Assembly: GCA_028698765.1 (NCBI GenBank)
Contig: JAQVVW010000020.1
Coordinates: forward strand, 1 to 11,351
DNA from: Methanoculleus sp.
Lineage (GTDB): Archaea; Halobacteriota; Methanomicrobia; Methanomicrobiales; Methanoculleaceae
Direction: 5' to 3'
Length of the DNA: 11,351 nucleotides
Below are positions 1-6,591 of this stretch, one piece after another. Position 1 is the first letter of the stretch. Every line of letters begins with the position of its first letter. Below the pieces are notes generated by a model. The model made no database searches. It saw only the letters and a list, made by a program, of their open reading frames with translations, and was not told the DNA's origin. Made by a program: the position numbers and the translations under genes.

Positions 1-6
1 CAACAC

Positions 7-72
7 CTACATATACAGTAATACCTATCTACTAGTCGTAGGGGCATTTGCCCGCCAGGTAGTGGTGATTAA
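7..72 (+). promoter_or_regulatory. Promoter and ribosome binding site of the FBP aldolase/phosphatase gene
   Basis: A TATA-like ACATATAC lies at 9-16, so transcription would begin near 35-40 by the usual archaeal spacing of about 25 bases. A small GGGC/GCCC hairpin (42-45 with 50-53) sits in the predicted leader. The leader ends in GGTGATT at 64-70, a good match to the archaeal Shine-Dalgarno sequence, just before the ATG at 73. The promoter is inferred from base composition and spacing only. Confidence 0.5.
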
Positions 73-1170
73 ATGGTCAAAACCACCGTGTCCGTGATCA
101 AAGCAGATGTAGGCAGTCTTCCGGGGCACTCCCGTACCCACCCGAAGCTCCTTGAAACAGCCGCCCGGATGCTCAAGGAGGCAGAAGGCAGCATCATCAT
201 CGACTCATACGTCACCCATTGCGGCGACGACCTCGAGTTGATCATGACGCACACCAGGGGCGAGGATAACGAAGAGATCCACAAACTCGCGTGGAACGTC
301 TTCACGGAGTGTGCCAGGATCGCCAAGGAGATGAAACTCTACGGCGCCGGTCAGGACCTGCTCGCAGATGCGTTCAGCGGCAACGTCAAGGGCATGGGGC
401 CCGGGGTTGCCGAGATGGAGTTTGAAGAGCGCGGCTCAGACCCGATCCTTGTCTTCATGGCCGACAAGACCGAACCTGGAGCGTGGAACTACTTCCTCTA
501 CCGGATCTTTGCCGATCCCTTCAGCACGTCCGGCCTCGTCATCGATCCCTCGATGCACGACGGGTTCACCTTCGAGGTTCACGACGTCATCGAGAAGCGC
601 AAGATCCTCTTCAACACACCTGAAGAGTCGTACAGCCTTCTTGCCTACATCGGAGCGCCGAGCCGCTACGTGATCAAGTATATCTGGAAGAGGGACGGCC
701 TGATCGCAGCATCCACAAGCACCCAGCGCCTGAACCTGATGGCCGGCCGCTATGTGGGGAAGGATGACCCGGTCATGGTCATCAGGGCGCAGAGCGGGTT
801 CCCCTCGGTCGGTGAAGTCATCGACCCCTTCAGGATACCCATCCTTGTGGCCGGCTGGATGCGCGGCTCGCACCACGGGCCGTTCATGCCAGTGGGTGTC
901 TGCGATGCAAACTGCACCGCGTTTGACGGACCGCCGCGGGTCATCTGCCTCGGATTCCAGGTCAGCGATGGGAAACTGATCGGGCCCGTAGATATGTTCG
1001 ACGACCCGGCGTTCGACCGCGTCCGCGACCGGTGCTGCGAACTCTCCGACGTGCTCAGGGCCCACGGGCCGTTTGAACCGCACCGCCTCTCGCTTGAGGA
1101 GATGGAGTATACCACCCTCCCCGGCGTCGAGAAGCAGTTCAAGGACCGCTGGGAAGATATCCCCGAGTAA
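73..1170 (+). CDS. fbp: Fructose-1,6-bisphosphate aldolase/phosphatase (bifunctional, archaeal type)
   Basis: This 365-residue cytosolic enzyme condenses dihydroxyacetone phosphate with glyceraldehyde-3-phosphate and then dephosphorylates the product to fructose-6-phosphate. It is the committed gluconeogenic step in autotrophic archaea. The length and whole sequence fit the family. Probable metal-binding residues are visible at Asp12 (KADVGS), His19 (PGHS), Asp52-Asp53 (GDD), Gln94 (GAGQD) and Asp131 (MADKTEPGAWNY). The YVGKDDP segment at 227-233 carries the Tyr and Lys that family structures assign to aldolase catalysis, with the Lys forming the Schiff base. The ATG is preceded by a good Shine-Dalgarno sequence and the gene appears to be a single transcription unit. 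The family name is secure; activity on both reactions is inferred from the family. Confidence 0.96.
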   Translation: MVKTTVSVIKADVGSLPGHSRTHPKLLETAARMLKEAEGSIIIDSYVTHCGDDLELIMTHTRGEDNEEIHKLAWNVFTECARIAKEMKLYGAGQDLLADAFSGNVKGMGPGVAEMEFEERGSDPILVFMADKTEPGAWNYFLYRIFADPFSTSGLVIDPSMHDGFTFEVHDVIEKRKILFNTPEESYSLLAYIGAPSRYVIKYIWKRDGLIAASTSTQRLNLMAGRYVGKDDPVMVIRAQSGFPSVGEVIDPFRIPILVAGWMRGSHHGPFMPVGVCDANCTAFDGPPRVICLGFQVSDGKLIGPVDMFDDPAFDRVRDRCCELSDVLRAHGPFEPHRLSLEEMEYTTLPGVEKQFKDRWEDIPE

Positions 1171-1184
1171 CCATTTTTTTTCCG
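1171..1184 (+). terminator. Oligo-T terminator after the FBP aldolase/phosphatase
   Basis: A run of eight T residues (1174-1181) begins three bases after the stop codon with no strong stem before it. This matches the oligo-U type of archaeal terminator. Confidence 0.55.
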
Positions 1185-1287
1185 ACGGCGCTTTATCGGC
1201 TCCCGTAACGCTTCCGTCTTCGTGACATGCCCCTGCCGCACCTCATGGGGTCTCTCTCCCGGAGTCAAACGGTCACCGGCGGTCGGT

Positions 1288-1329
1288 CAACGAAAACCTT
1301 AATGCATGAACATAACCATATAAGAGCAG
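1288..1329 (+). promoter_or_regulatory. Promoter of the Sm-like/winged-helix pair, probably near-leaderless
   Basis: CGAAAACCTTAATG at 1291-1304 resembles an archaeal BRE plus TATA box. A start about 25 bases downstream would fall at about 1325-1330, on or next to the ATG at 1330. No Shine-Dalgarno sequence precedes the ATG, which agrees with a leaderless transcript. A second AT-rich stretch, CATATAAG, at about 1317-1324 is too close to the start codon to be the TATA box. Confidence 0.45.
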
Positions 1330-1566
1330 ATGGTTAACGGTATCGTACTCCCTGTTAAGAAGGTTTTTTCGCTCGTAGACTCTAAAATCACCGTCGAGAT
1401 CAAGGACGATGGCAGGAAACTCCAGGGGCGGCTCGTGGCAGTGGATGAACACCTGAACCTGCATATGGACGAGACCACGGAGTATACCGGGGAACAGCGG
1501 GGCCGCGCCCTCGGGACCGTCGTCATCCGCGGCAATAATATCCTGACCATTGCACCCCTGCTCTGA
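1330..1566 (+). CDS. Sm-like (LSm/SmAP) RNA-binding protein
   Basis: A 78-residue protein covering a complete Sm fold. The Sm1 region runs over residues 15-50, with the GRLVAVDEHLNLHMDE core at 33-48. The Sm2 signature VIRGNNILTI lies at 65-74. Archaeal SmAPs form rings, usually heptamers, that bind U-rich RNA and take part in RNA processing and turnover. The gene follows a probable leaderless promoter, and the next cistron begins 5 bases after its stop, so the two are almost certainly co-transcribed. In many euryarchaea an SmAP gene lies beside the ribosomal protein L37e gene; here its partner is a winged-helix protein. The family call is very safe, but the RNA targets cannot be read from the sequence. 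Confidence 0.95.
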   Translation: MVNGIVLPVKKVFSLVDSKITVEIKDDGRKLQGRLVAVDEHLNLHMDETTEYTGEQRGRALGTVVIRGNNILTIAPLL

Positions 1567-1571
1567 TAGCC

Positions 1572-1913
1572 ATGTCCGACCAGGAGGAAGAAGCACTCAA
1601 GGTAATCCAGTCCCATCGTCAGGGAGTCCTCCAGAGCGAGCTCTGGAAACTTCTTGATATCGACAGCAGGAAGTGCTCGAGGATCGTGAAGAGGCTGCTT
1701 GATGCCGGGCTGATCGAGCGCGTCGAGTTCCGCAGCGACGGCATTAAGACCTACCTGCTGCGCGCGAAGAAACGCGCGATCGACCCCTGCGTCATCCTTG
1801 CGGGAGGAGAGGTTCTCCCCTGCATCGGCTGCGATCAGGAGTGCACCCCGGAAGAGTGCGCACTCCTCCTCGACTGGATGTACCAACTTGCTCTTGAAGA
1901 GTATCAGGAGTAA
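1572..1913 (+). CDS. Small winged-helix (MarR/Lrp-like) regulator with C-terminal cysteine cluster
   Basis: A 113-residue protein. Residues 5-65 form a winged helix: helices around LKVIQSHRQGVLQSELWKLL, a recognition-helix candidate near RKCSRIVKRLLDAGLIE (33-49), and a wing ending at IKTYLLRAKK. The C-terminal part carries Cys73 and a compact group at Cys84, Cys87, Cys91 and Cys96 (CIGCDQEC, then EEC), followed by an acidic helix. Four or five such cysteines could hold an iron-sulfur cluster or zinc, so redox or oxygen sensing is a reasonable guess, but this is inference. The start is 5 bases after the Sm-like stop, with no clear Shine-Dalgarno sequence, which suggests translational coupling. 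I do not recognise a characterised orthologue and cannot name its target genes. Confidence 0.85.
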   Translation: MSDQEEEALKVIQSHRQGVLQSELWKLLDIDSRKCSRIVKRLLDAGLIERVEFRSDGIKTYLLRAKKRAIDPCVILAGGEVLPCIGCDQECTPEECALLLDWMYQLALEEYQE

Positions 1914-1920
1914 GGCATCT

Positions 1921-1961
1921 CTTTTTTACCGATTTTCTCGAACCGCCGCACCTGACGGCGG
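1921..1961 (+). terminator. Terminator region between the convergent regulator and phosphatase genes
   Basis: A six-T run at 1922-1927 lies 8 bases after the regulator stop. It is followed by a perfect 6-base stem (CCGCCG 1943-1948 with CGGCGG 1956-1961, 7-base loop). The T run can end + strand transcription; the hairpin could serve the - strand gene that ends at 1995. Confidence 0.45.
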
Positions 1962-1994
1962 CTCAAACCCGGCCCCTTCGTCCTTTGCACGCCG

Positions 1995-2786
1995 TCATGC
2001 TCTGGCGACGATCACCGTCGTATTATCGGTGCTTGCCGCGTCTCTGGCGGCATCGATCAATCTCCGGCATGCCGTGTCGGGATCGTGATCGAGCACGATC
2101 TCCCGGATGACACTCTCCGGGACGTGATCGTGCAGCCCGTCCGAACTGAGCAGGAGAACCCCACCGGCGAGTTCCATGACATCGAGGTCGACCTGCACCC
2201 GGTCCGCGAGGCCGAGCGCCCGGGTCAGGATGTTCTTTCGCGGGTGGAACATCGCCTCTGCCGGGGAGATGACTCCCGATTCAACCAGGCCCTGGACGTA
2301 GGTCTGGTCGCGCGTATGCCAGGAGGAGGTCGGCGTGATGATGTAGGTCCTGCTGTCGCCCACCGTGCCGATCCAGCACCTGCCCGACTCGCCGACGACT
2401 GCCGCCGAGAGCGTTGTTCCTGCGTTCAGGGTGTTATCTCTATTATACGCGAAAATAGCGGCGTTGATGCGCCCGAACGCGCGCCCGAGCATCTCGGCGG
2501 GTTCGCTCCCGGGAAGGTCCCTCCCTGCAGTCTCGGCGAGGATCTCGACCGCCATCCTGCTCGCAATCTCTCCGCGTGCGTGCCCCCCGACCCCGTCCGC
2601 GACGGCGAAGAGGTGATGCCCGCTCATCCGGCCGGCAAAATATGCATCTTCGTTCTGCTTCCGCTTCCCGATATCGGTCATCACCGCGTACCGAAGCCCC
2701 GCCTCTCTTCTCACCTGCGCTCCAAAGTCAACTCTCTCTTCGAGCGGATAATCTTTTGGCGGCGGCATCTCCCGTTCGCCTCTCAT
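1995..2786 (-). CDS. PP2C-type serine/threonine protein phosphatase
   Basis: A 263-residue soluble PPM/PP2C phosphatase, which removes phosphate from Ser/Thr using two metal ions. The metal-binding motifs are in the usual order: RKQNEDAY (42-49), VADGVGGHARGE (62-73), GTVGDSRTYI (140-149), LLSSDGLHD (212-220) and STDNTTVIV (252-260). The acidic residues Asp47, Asp64, Asp216 and Asp254 are all present, so the enzyme should be active. There is no membrane segment or attached sensor domain. The chosen ATG overlaps the stop of the upstream radical SAM gene (ATGA). A TTG at 2822 and an ATG at 2768, which has GGGAG right before it, are alternatives. Substrates are unknown and no kinase gene is in the window. 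The co-cistronic radical SAM gene implies co-expression but does not prove a shared pathway. Confidence 0.93.
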   Translation of the reverse strand: MRGEREMPPPKDYPLEERVDFGAQVRREAGLRYAVMTDIGKRKQNEDAYFAGRMSGHHLFAVADGVGGHARGEIASRMAVEILAETAGRDLPGSEPAEMLGRAFGRINAAIFAYNRDNTLNAGTTLSAAVVGESGRCWIGTVGDSRTYIITPTSSWHTRDQTYVQGLVESGVISPAEAMFHPRKNILTRALGLADRVQVDLDVMELAGGVLLLSSDGLHDHVPESVIREIVLDHDPDTACRRLIDAARDAASTDNTTVIVARA

Positions 2787-3721
2787 GGGAACCCCCGGGT
2801 AAGGCCGTTCTCCTTTGCGCAACGGACGGCATATGCATACTCCCGCGCCGTTATCGGACGCTGCAGCGCCGCAAGCACCGGGCTCCTCCCCCCTTCGGAC
2901 GCCCTCCAGGCCGGATGGTACTGGGCCATGACGTTCACGTAAGAGTCGCGCGATATCTCCTCTGCGATGAACTTCATCACCATCTCGCTGTTCGCAAGGT
3001 TCCCGGGGAGCACCAGGTGCCTGATGATCATGCCCCGCACCGCGATGCCGTCCCTGATCTCGAGGTCGCCGACCTGCCGGTGCATCTCCTGTAGTGCGGC
3101 CTGCATGCGGCCGGTGTAGCCGGGCGCGTGGGAGAGTTCCAGCGCCACGTCATCCCGCCCGTACTTCGCGTCCGGCATGTAGATGTCGATGACGCCGTCG
3201 AGGAGACGCAGGGTCTCCACGGAGTCGTAGCCGCCGCTGTTGTAGACCAGCGGGACGCTGAGGCCCCGGGGAGCGGCGAGGGCGACCGCGCGGAGGATCT
3301 GGGGGACAACATGCGAGGGGGAGACGAAGTTGATGTTGTGGCACCCGCGTTCCTGCAGGCGGAGCATGACCCCGGCAAGGTCTTCGCACGAGACCGCGTA
3401 ACCGACCCCGCACTGGCTGATCCCATAGTTCTGGCAAAAGATACACCGCATGTTGCAGCCCGCAAAGAAGACCGTTCCCGAACCGTTCTTTCCGACAAGC
3501 GGGGCCTCTTCGCCAAAATGCGGGCTGTAACTCGATACCCGGGGCAGCAGGCCGGTCCGGCAGAACCCATCCTCGTCCTCGATACGGTTCACGCGGCACT
3601 CCTGGGGGCAGACGACGCAGTCGCGGAGCACCTCATGCGCTCGTCGTGCCCGCTCCTCCAGTTCGCCGCTCCGGGATAGGCGCACGTATCCGGGTAGTTG
3701 TGTTCGTTCTGCTTCGGCCAT
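2783..3721 (-). CDS. Radical SAM protein, PflX/pyruvate-formate-lyase-activating-enzyme-like
   Basis: A 312-residue radical SAM enzyme. The SAM [4Fe-4S] motif is CNMRCIFC, with Cys89, Cys93 and Cys96, and Gln-Asn follows it. A second cysteine group near the N-terminus (Cys35, Cys38, Cys42 in CVVCPQEC, and Cys54 in GFCRTG) is typical of the PflX-like branch. Conserved stretches include NINFVSPSHVVPQI (129-142), YNSGGYDS (160-167), DIYMPDAKY (179-187) and the RHLVLPG segment (234-240). These proteins are often named pyruvate formate-lyase activating enzyme, but no pyruvate formate-lyase is nearby and most archaeal members have no proven substrate, so that name should not be taken literally. The ATG at 3721 is chosen because GGGAGG precedes it. 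The open frame reaches 3823, but the extra N-terminus is low-complexity. The stop overlaps the phosphatase start by ATGA. Confidence 0.9.
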   Translation of the reverse strand: MAEAERTQLPGYVRLSRSGELEERARRAHEVLRDCVVCPQECRVNRIEDEDGFCRTGLLPRVSSYSPHFGEEAPLVGKNGSGTVFFAGCNMRCIFCQNYGISQCGVGYAVSCEDLAGVMLRLQERGCHNINFVSPSHVVPQILRAVALAAPRGLSVPLVYNSGGYDSVETLRLLDGVIDIYMPDAKYGRDDVALELSHAPGYTGRMQAALQEMHRQVGDLEIRDGIAVRGMIIRHLVLPGNLANSEMVMKFIAEEISRDSYVNVMAQYHPAWRASEGGRSPVLAALQRPITAREYAYAVRCAKENGLTRGFP

Positions 3722-3994
3722 GATCCTCCCTGGGTGCCGAGGAGAAGAAAGTTTGTCCTCCCGGTGCTTGCCGATCTGGAGGGGAGTTTCCGCCGGGCCG
3801 GGGGAGAACGCTGGAGCCGTCAATCACCGGGATCCGGGTTCCCTGGCATTCCGGATGTTTTGTTATCTCTGCCTTCTCTCATGATGCACAAGTCTCATAC
3901 CTCGGATTTCACCGTTCACTATCTCCGGCCCTCGCTCCTCCGCGTCGAATAATTTTGAAAATATTTATCTATCGGGTAACGGATCTATCATCGT
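3722..3994. other. Divergent intergenic region between the radical SAM and transglutaminase-like genes
   Basis: About 270 bases hold the outward start signals of two operons. The left edge has GGGAGG (- strand) just before the radical SAM start. A clear - strand TATA box was not found. The right edge becomes AT-rich from about 3948 and contains the promoter listed separately. No coding sequence is convincing here. Confidence 0.5.
3955..3994 (+). promoter_or_regulatory. Promoter of the transglutaminase-like/pilin pair
   Basis: TTGAAAA followed by ATATTTAT (3961-3968) forms a good BRE/TATA match. Its spacing predicts a start at about 3990-3994, directly before the ATG at 3995. No Shine-Dalgarno sequence at useful distance is seen, so the message is probably leaderless or nearly so. 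Confidence 0.6.
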
Positions 3995-4906
3995 ATGACC
4001 GGCGACCCTTACCATCCACGCAGATTCCCTATCAAGGCCGTGATCGCCATTCTTGTCGTCATCGGCATAGCCGCCATCTGGGGCGGGCAGATCGCCTCGT
4101 CGGTAGGAACGGCGGTCAACGGGACGCTTGAAGCGTCGGGCCTCAGTTCACCGAAGATCTCCAATGAGGCACTGGAGACCGGACCGAAGACCATCAATTT
4201 CCCATATGTTCTCCGCGGCAAACCGGGTTCGATCCGGTTCGATGCCTACCGGGGTGTCAACGACTATCTGTCCACGAAGTATCCTGCCTCATTCCGCGAT
4301 GACCGCGATTACTGGCTCCAGTTTGTCGATGAAGGTATCCAGGATCGGTACCTGAAACAGCTGGCCGAGAACATCCGCGCTGCCGAGTCTGAACCCGACA
4401 ACCAGGCGCGCGCCGCGATCAGCATGGTGCAGCAGGTCCCCTACGCCGATTACTCGTTCGACACCGCGGCCAAGTACCCCTACCATGTGCTCTACCACCA
4501 GGACGGGGACTGCGACGAGAAGTCGCTCCTGCTCGCCTATCTCCTCCGGGAGATGGGGTACGGCGTCGCGCTCTTCGAGTTCGAGAAGGAGGCCCACATG
4601 ACCGTGGGCATCAGGGCTCCCGACCGGTACTGCTACCGGGACACGGGGTACGCGTTCATCGAGACCACCACCCCGTCCATACCGACCGATGCCGGAGGAG
4701 AATACGGGGATGACGGAATAACGATGACGTCGAAACCGAAGGTCTTCGTCATAGCTGAAGGAGACCCCTTCGAAGGCATCTGGCGCGAGCATGCCGATGC
4801 CGCCGAGTGGAACAAGATACGCAAGATGGGGCCCAAACTGGACTCCTACAACTACGGGCGCTACCGGAACCTGGCGCAGACATACGGGATGGACTACGGC
4901 GGCTAA
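3995..4906 (+). CDS. Membrane-anchored transglutaminase-like cysteine protease-fold protein
   Basis: A 303-residue protein with a basic N-terminus (HPRRFPIK) and one membrane helix at about 13-36, so the rest should face the outside of the cell. The domain from about 135 to 225 has the transglutaminase-like layout: a helix before GDCDEKSLLLAYLLREMGY with Cys173 as nucleophile, His201 in EKEAHMTVGI, and an acidic position in FIETTTP (Glu223) as probable third residue. Transglutaminase-like proteins in prokaryotes include proteases, peptide ligases and inactive scaffolds, so the reaction cannot be stated. The intact Cys-His-acid set suggests an active enzyme. The pilin-like gene begins 61 bases downstream on the same strand, which makes surface-protein processing or crosslinking possible but unproven. 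Confidence 0.85.
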   Translation: MTGDPYHPRRFPIKAVIAILVVIGIAAIWGGQIASSVGTAVNGTLEASGLSSPKISNEALETGPKTINFPYVLRGKPGSIRFDAYRGVNDYLSTKYPASFRDDRDYWLQFVDEGIQDRYLKQLAENIRAAESEPDNQARAAISMVQQVPYADYSFDTAAKYPYHVLYHQDGDCDEKSLLLAYLLREMGYGVALFEFEKEAHMTVGIRAPDRYCYRDTGYAFIETTTPSIPTDAGGEYGDDGITMTSKPKVFVIAEGDPFEGIWREHADAAEWNKIRKMGPKLDSYNYGRYRNLAQTYGMDYGG

Positions 4907-4929
4907 AACCCGATCGTCCGGTGCGGCAC

Positions 4930-4970
4930 GGAGGGGAGAGCATCCCTCCAGCCCACCGGCAACCCCGGTG
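4930..4970 (+). promoter_or_regulatory. Tandem hairpins across the pilin translation start
   Basis: Two perfect 6-base stems lie back to back: GGAGGG (4930-4935) with CCCTCC (4944-4949), and CACCGG (4954-4959) with CCGGTG (4965-4970). The second includes the proposed GTG start codon in its 3' arm. The first hides the only strong purine Shine-Dalgarno-like run. This would limit initiation unless the structure opens or ribosomes arrive from the upstream gene. The pairing is seen directly; the regulatory effect is inference. Confidence 0.4.
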
Positions 4971-5483
4971 AGGCGGACCATCAAGGGCGAGACCGCTCTT
5001 TCGGATACGCACGGCGTATTCCTGATGGTTGCGATCACCGTCATCCTCGCCGCAATTGTTCTGCTGATGCTGCTTTCAATGCTCCCCGCCGGATCCTGGG
5101 CCGAACCGCAGCCGCCGATCATCATCACCGAGATCTCCCACGTCAACGCAGGTGCCGGAGCACTAACGTATGCGAGCAGGGTCACCCTCAAGAACAACAG
5201 CAGCACGACATACGAGAACGATTGCCTGAAGGCGGTCATCTACGTGAACGGCTACAAGGCCTGCATCGTCCAGACCTTAAACGGCCATCTCCTCATCCCG
5301 TCGCATCACTACGGGGTAAAGACCCTCGGCGGCGAGGGATGCCGCGACCGCTTCTGGAACCCGGGCGAGGAGATGACGGCGGATCTCACCGACGGAACCT
5401 TCTACCCGGGCGCAGAGGTCACTCTGAAGATAGTGGATAAACGCAACGGGAGGGTAATCTCGAAACACACGGTGAGAGCATGA
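4968..5483 (+). CDS. Archaeal type IV pilin-like protein (Pilin_N/DUF1628 type)
   Basis: A 171-residue protein if started at the GTG at 4968. The N-terminus has basic residues, then KGETALSDTHGVFLM and the hydrophobic helix VAITVILAAIVLLMLL (about 17-39). This is the hallmark of archaeal type IV pilins, whose prepilin peptidase cuts between the basic leader and the helix. The remainder (about 50-171) looks like a beta-rich extracellular domain with three cysteines, repeated aromatic and Gly residues, and an NNSS sequon that could be N-glycosylated. The start is not certain: the frame is open back into the preceding gene, but those codons encode no sensible pilin leader, and GTG gives the expected short leader. 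The hydrophobic segment is close to the family consensus, so the family is safe; the specific pilus is unknown. Confidence 0.82.
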   Translation: MRRTIKGETALSDTHGVFLMVAITVILAAIVLLMLLSMLPAGSWAEPQPPIIITEISHVNAGAGALTYASRVTLKNNSSTTYENDCLKAVIYVNGYKACIVQTLNGHLLIPSHHYGVKTLGGEGCRDRFWNPGEEMTADLTDGTFYPGAEVTLKIVDKRNGRVISKHTVRA

Positions 5484-5538
5484 GAGGGACTGCCGCCAAA
5501 GCGCACGTTTTTGTACCCGAACACTTCTAGAGACTGGC

Positions 5539-6000
5539 ATGTTCAGATCAATTCTCGTGGCGGTCGACGGATCGGCGATCGGCCACCGGGCGCTCGAAGA
5601 GGCCCTTGCCGTCGCCCGCGCCATGGGGGTCCCCGTGCATGCCGTACACGTCGTCCAGACCGCCACGTATCCCTCGCTGACCCTTAACGAACTCGAACCC
5701 CCCACTATCGCCCAGCAGGCGCTTTTCGACGCGCTCGACCGGGAGGCCGACGAGATCCTCGCCGACGCCGAAGAGAAGGGAGCCGCCGCCGGTGTCCCGC
5801 TCACCGCCCACAAACGCCAGGGACACCCGGGAGCGGAGATCACCGCGCTGGCACGGGAACTCGGCGCCGACCTGACTGTGGTCGGGTCGCACGGCAAGGG
5901 CCGGCTCGGCCGCTTCTTTCTCGGGAGCACCAGTTCCTACGTCGTCGACCACGCGGCGTCAACGGTCATGGTCGTCAGGGGCGAACCCGACGCATCCTGA
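5539..6000 (+). CDS. Universal stress protein (UspA family, ATP-binding type)
   Basis: A single-domain 153-residue Usp protein. It begins with the first strand and ILVAVDGS (5-12). It ends with the nucleotide-binding motif G-x2-G-x9-G-S at Gly116, Gly119, Gly129 and Ser130 (GSHGKGRLG, then FLGS) and the closing strand VMVVRG. Members of this branch bind ATP and dimerise; their physiological role in archaea is poorly defined. A short T run at 5508-5512 upstream may end the pilin transcript or belong to a weak promoter. The last 42 bases overlap the 3' end of the DUF99 gene on the opposite strand. Confidence 0.95.
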   Translation: MFRSILVAVDGSAIGHRALEEALAVARAMGVPVHAVHVVQTATYPSLTLNELEPPTIAQQALFDALDREADEILADAEEKGAAAGVPLTAHKRQGHPGAEITALARELGADLTVVGSHGKGRLGRFFLGSTSSYVVDHAASTVMVVRGEPDAS

Positions 6001-6552
6001 CGACCGGACGACGCCGCGGGCGACGAGCCGCGCCACCCGGATGGGTTCGGGCACCCTTCCTTCGTACGTGAAGTCGTTGCAGAGCCTTGCGGCGTCCTCC
6101 GGGGAGATGCCGCATGAGCGGACAAAAAGCGTATACCCCGAGCGCAGCCGGACGGGAACCCGGTCGCCGAGCCGCCGGTATGCTGCGAGCCGGGCGTTAT
6201 CGTCCGGGAAGTGGCGCAGGATCTCCTCATCGAGCCCTTCCGACTCCTCGTAGGTGACGACGACGACGGGAAGACCGGTCGCGGCATGCACTGCCGCCGG
6301 GTCGATGATGTTGTACCAGGCGATGACGCTCCCGCCGATCATCAGGAGGTTGATGTCCCGGCGGGCGAGACGTGTGTAGAGCCGGACGACCGCATCGGTG
6401 GCATCCGATCCGCCGACGGTCACCCGGGCGAAGGCTGCTCCGTCGATCCGGAGGTCCTTTCGCATGACGACGCCGGCAAGAGTGGACTGCTCCCGCCCCG
6501 AATAACTCTCGGCAATACCCAAAGCCCGGAGCCCCGATTTGGCTACGTGCAT
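5959..6552 (-). CDS. DUF99 family protein (archaeal, unknown function)
   Basis: A 197-residue protein matching the archaeal DUF99 (UPF0215) family. Its landmarks are the LRALGIAES N-terminal strand (8-16), GVVMRKDLRIDGAAF (27-41), TVGGSDATDAVVRL (45-58), the INLLMIGGSVIAWYNIIDP strand (67-85), and the C-terminal segments YTLFVRSCG and RVPEPIRVARLVARG. From memory, DUF99 is distantly related to endonuclease V (RNase H-like fold), so a nucleic-acid role is a guess. The first strand here ends in Ala-Glu-Ser and shows no acidic pair, so a nuclease activity is not supported by what I can see. The ATG at 6552 lies 39 bases from the divergent aglJ-like start. The 3' end overlaps the stress-protein gene by 42 bases. 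Confidence 0.85.
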   Translation of the reverse strand: MHVAKSGLRALGIAESYSGREQSTLAGVVMRKDLRIDGAAFARVTVGGSDATDAVVRLYTRLARRDINLLMIGGSVIAWYNIIDPAAVHAATGLPVVVVTYEESEGLDEEILRHFPDDNARLAAYRRLGDRVPVRLRSGYTLFVRSCGISPEDAARLCNDFTYEGRVPEPIRVARLVARGVVRSSGCVGFAPDDHDR

Positions 6553-6591
6553 GCGAAGTCCTTATGTTGCTCAATCGGATATAGTACATCA
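6553..6591. promoter_or_regulatory. Compact divergent promoter for the DUF99 and AglJ-like genes
   Basis: Only 39 bases separate the two start codons. On the + strand CTTATG (from 6561) sits about 28 bases before the aglJ-like ATG. On the - strand ACTATATCC (about 6586-6578) sits about 30 bases before the DUF99 ATG. Both spacings predict transcription starting at or next to the start codon. The two TATA elements point outward from within the same stretch, so the genes probably compete for polymerase and give leaderless messages. Confidence 0.5.

Noticed and set aside
436..1083. Long - strand open frame inside the FBP aldolase/phosphatase gene
   Set aside because: It is antisense to a securely identified enzyme and has no family features or start signals.
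2085..2942. 285-codon + strand open frame opposite the PP2C and radical SAM genes
   Set aside because: It runs across the junction of two securely identified - strand genes, has no recognisable domain, and ends in low-complexity sequence.
4791..4967. Upstream extension of the pilin frame inside the transglutaminase-like gene
   Set aside because: It would add about 60 residues before a leader that should be short, and overlaps the end of a confident gene.
6211..6591. N-terminal extension of the AglJ-like gene into the DUF99 region
   Set aside because: Family members start at the strand near residue 8 of the shorter version, and the extension lies antisense to DUF99.
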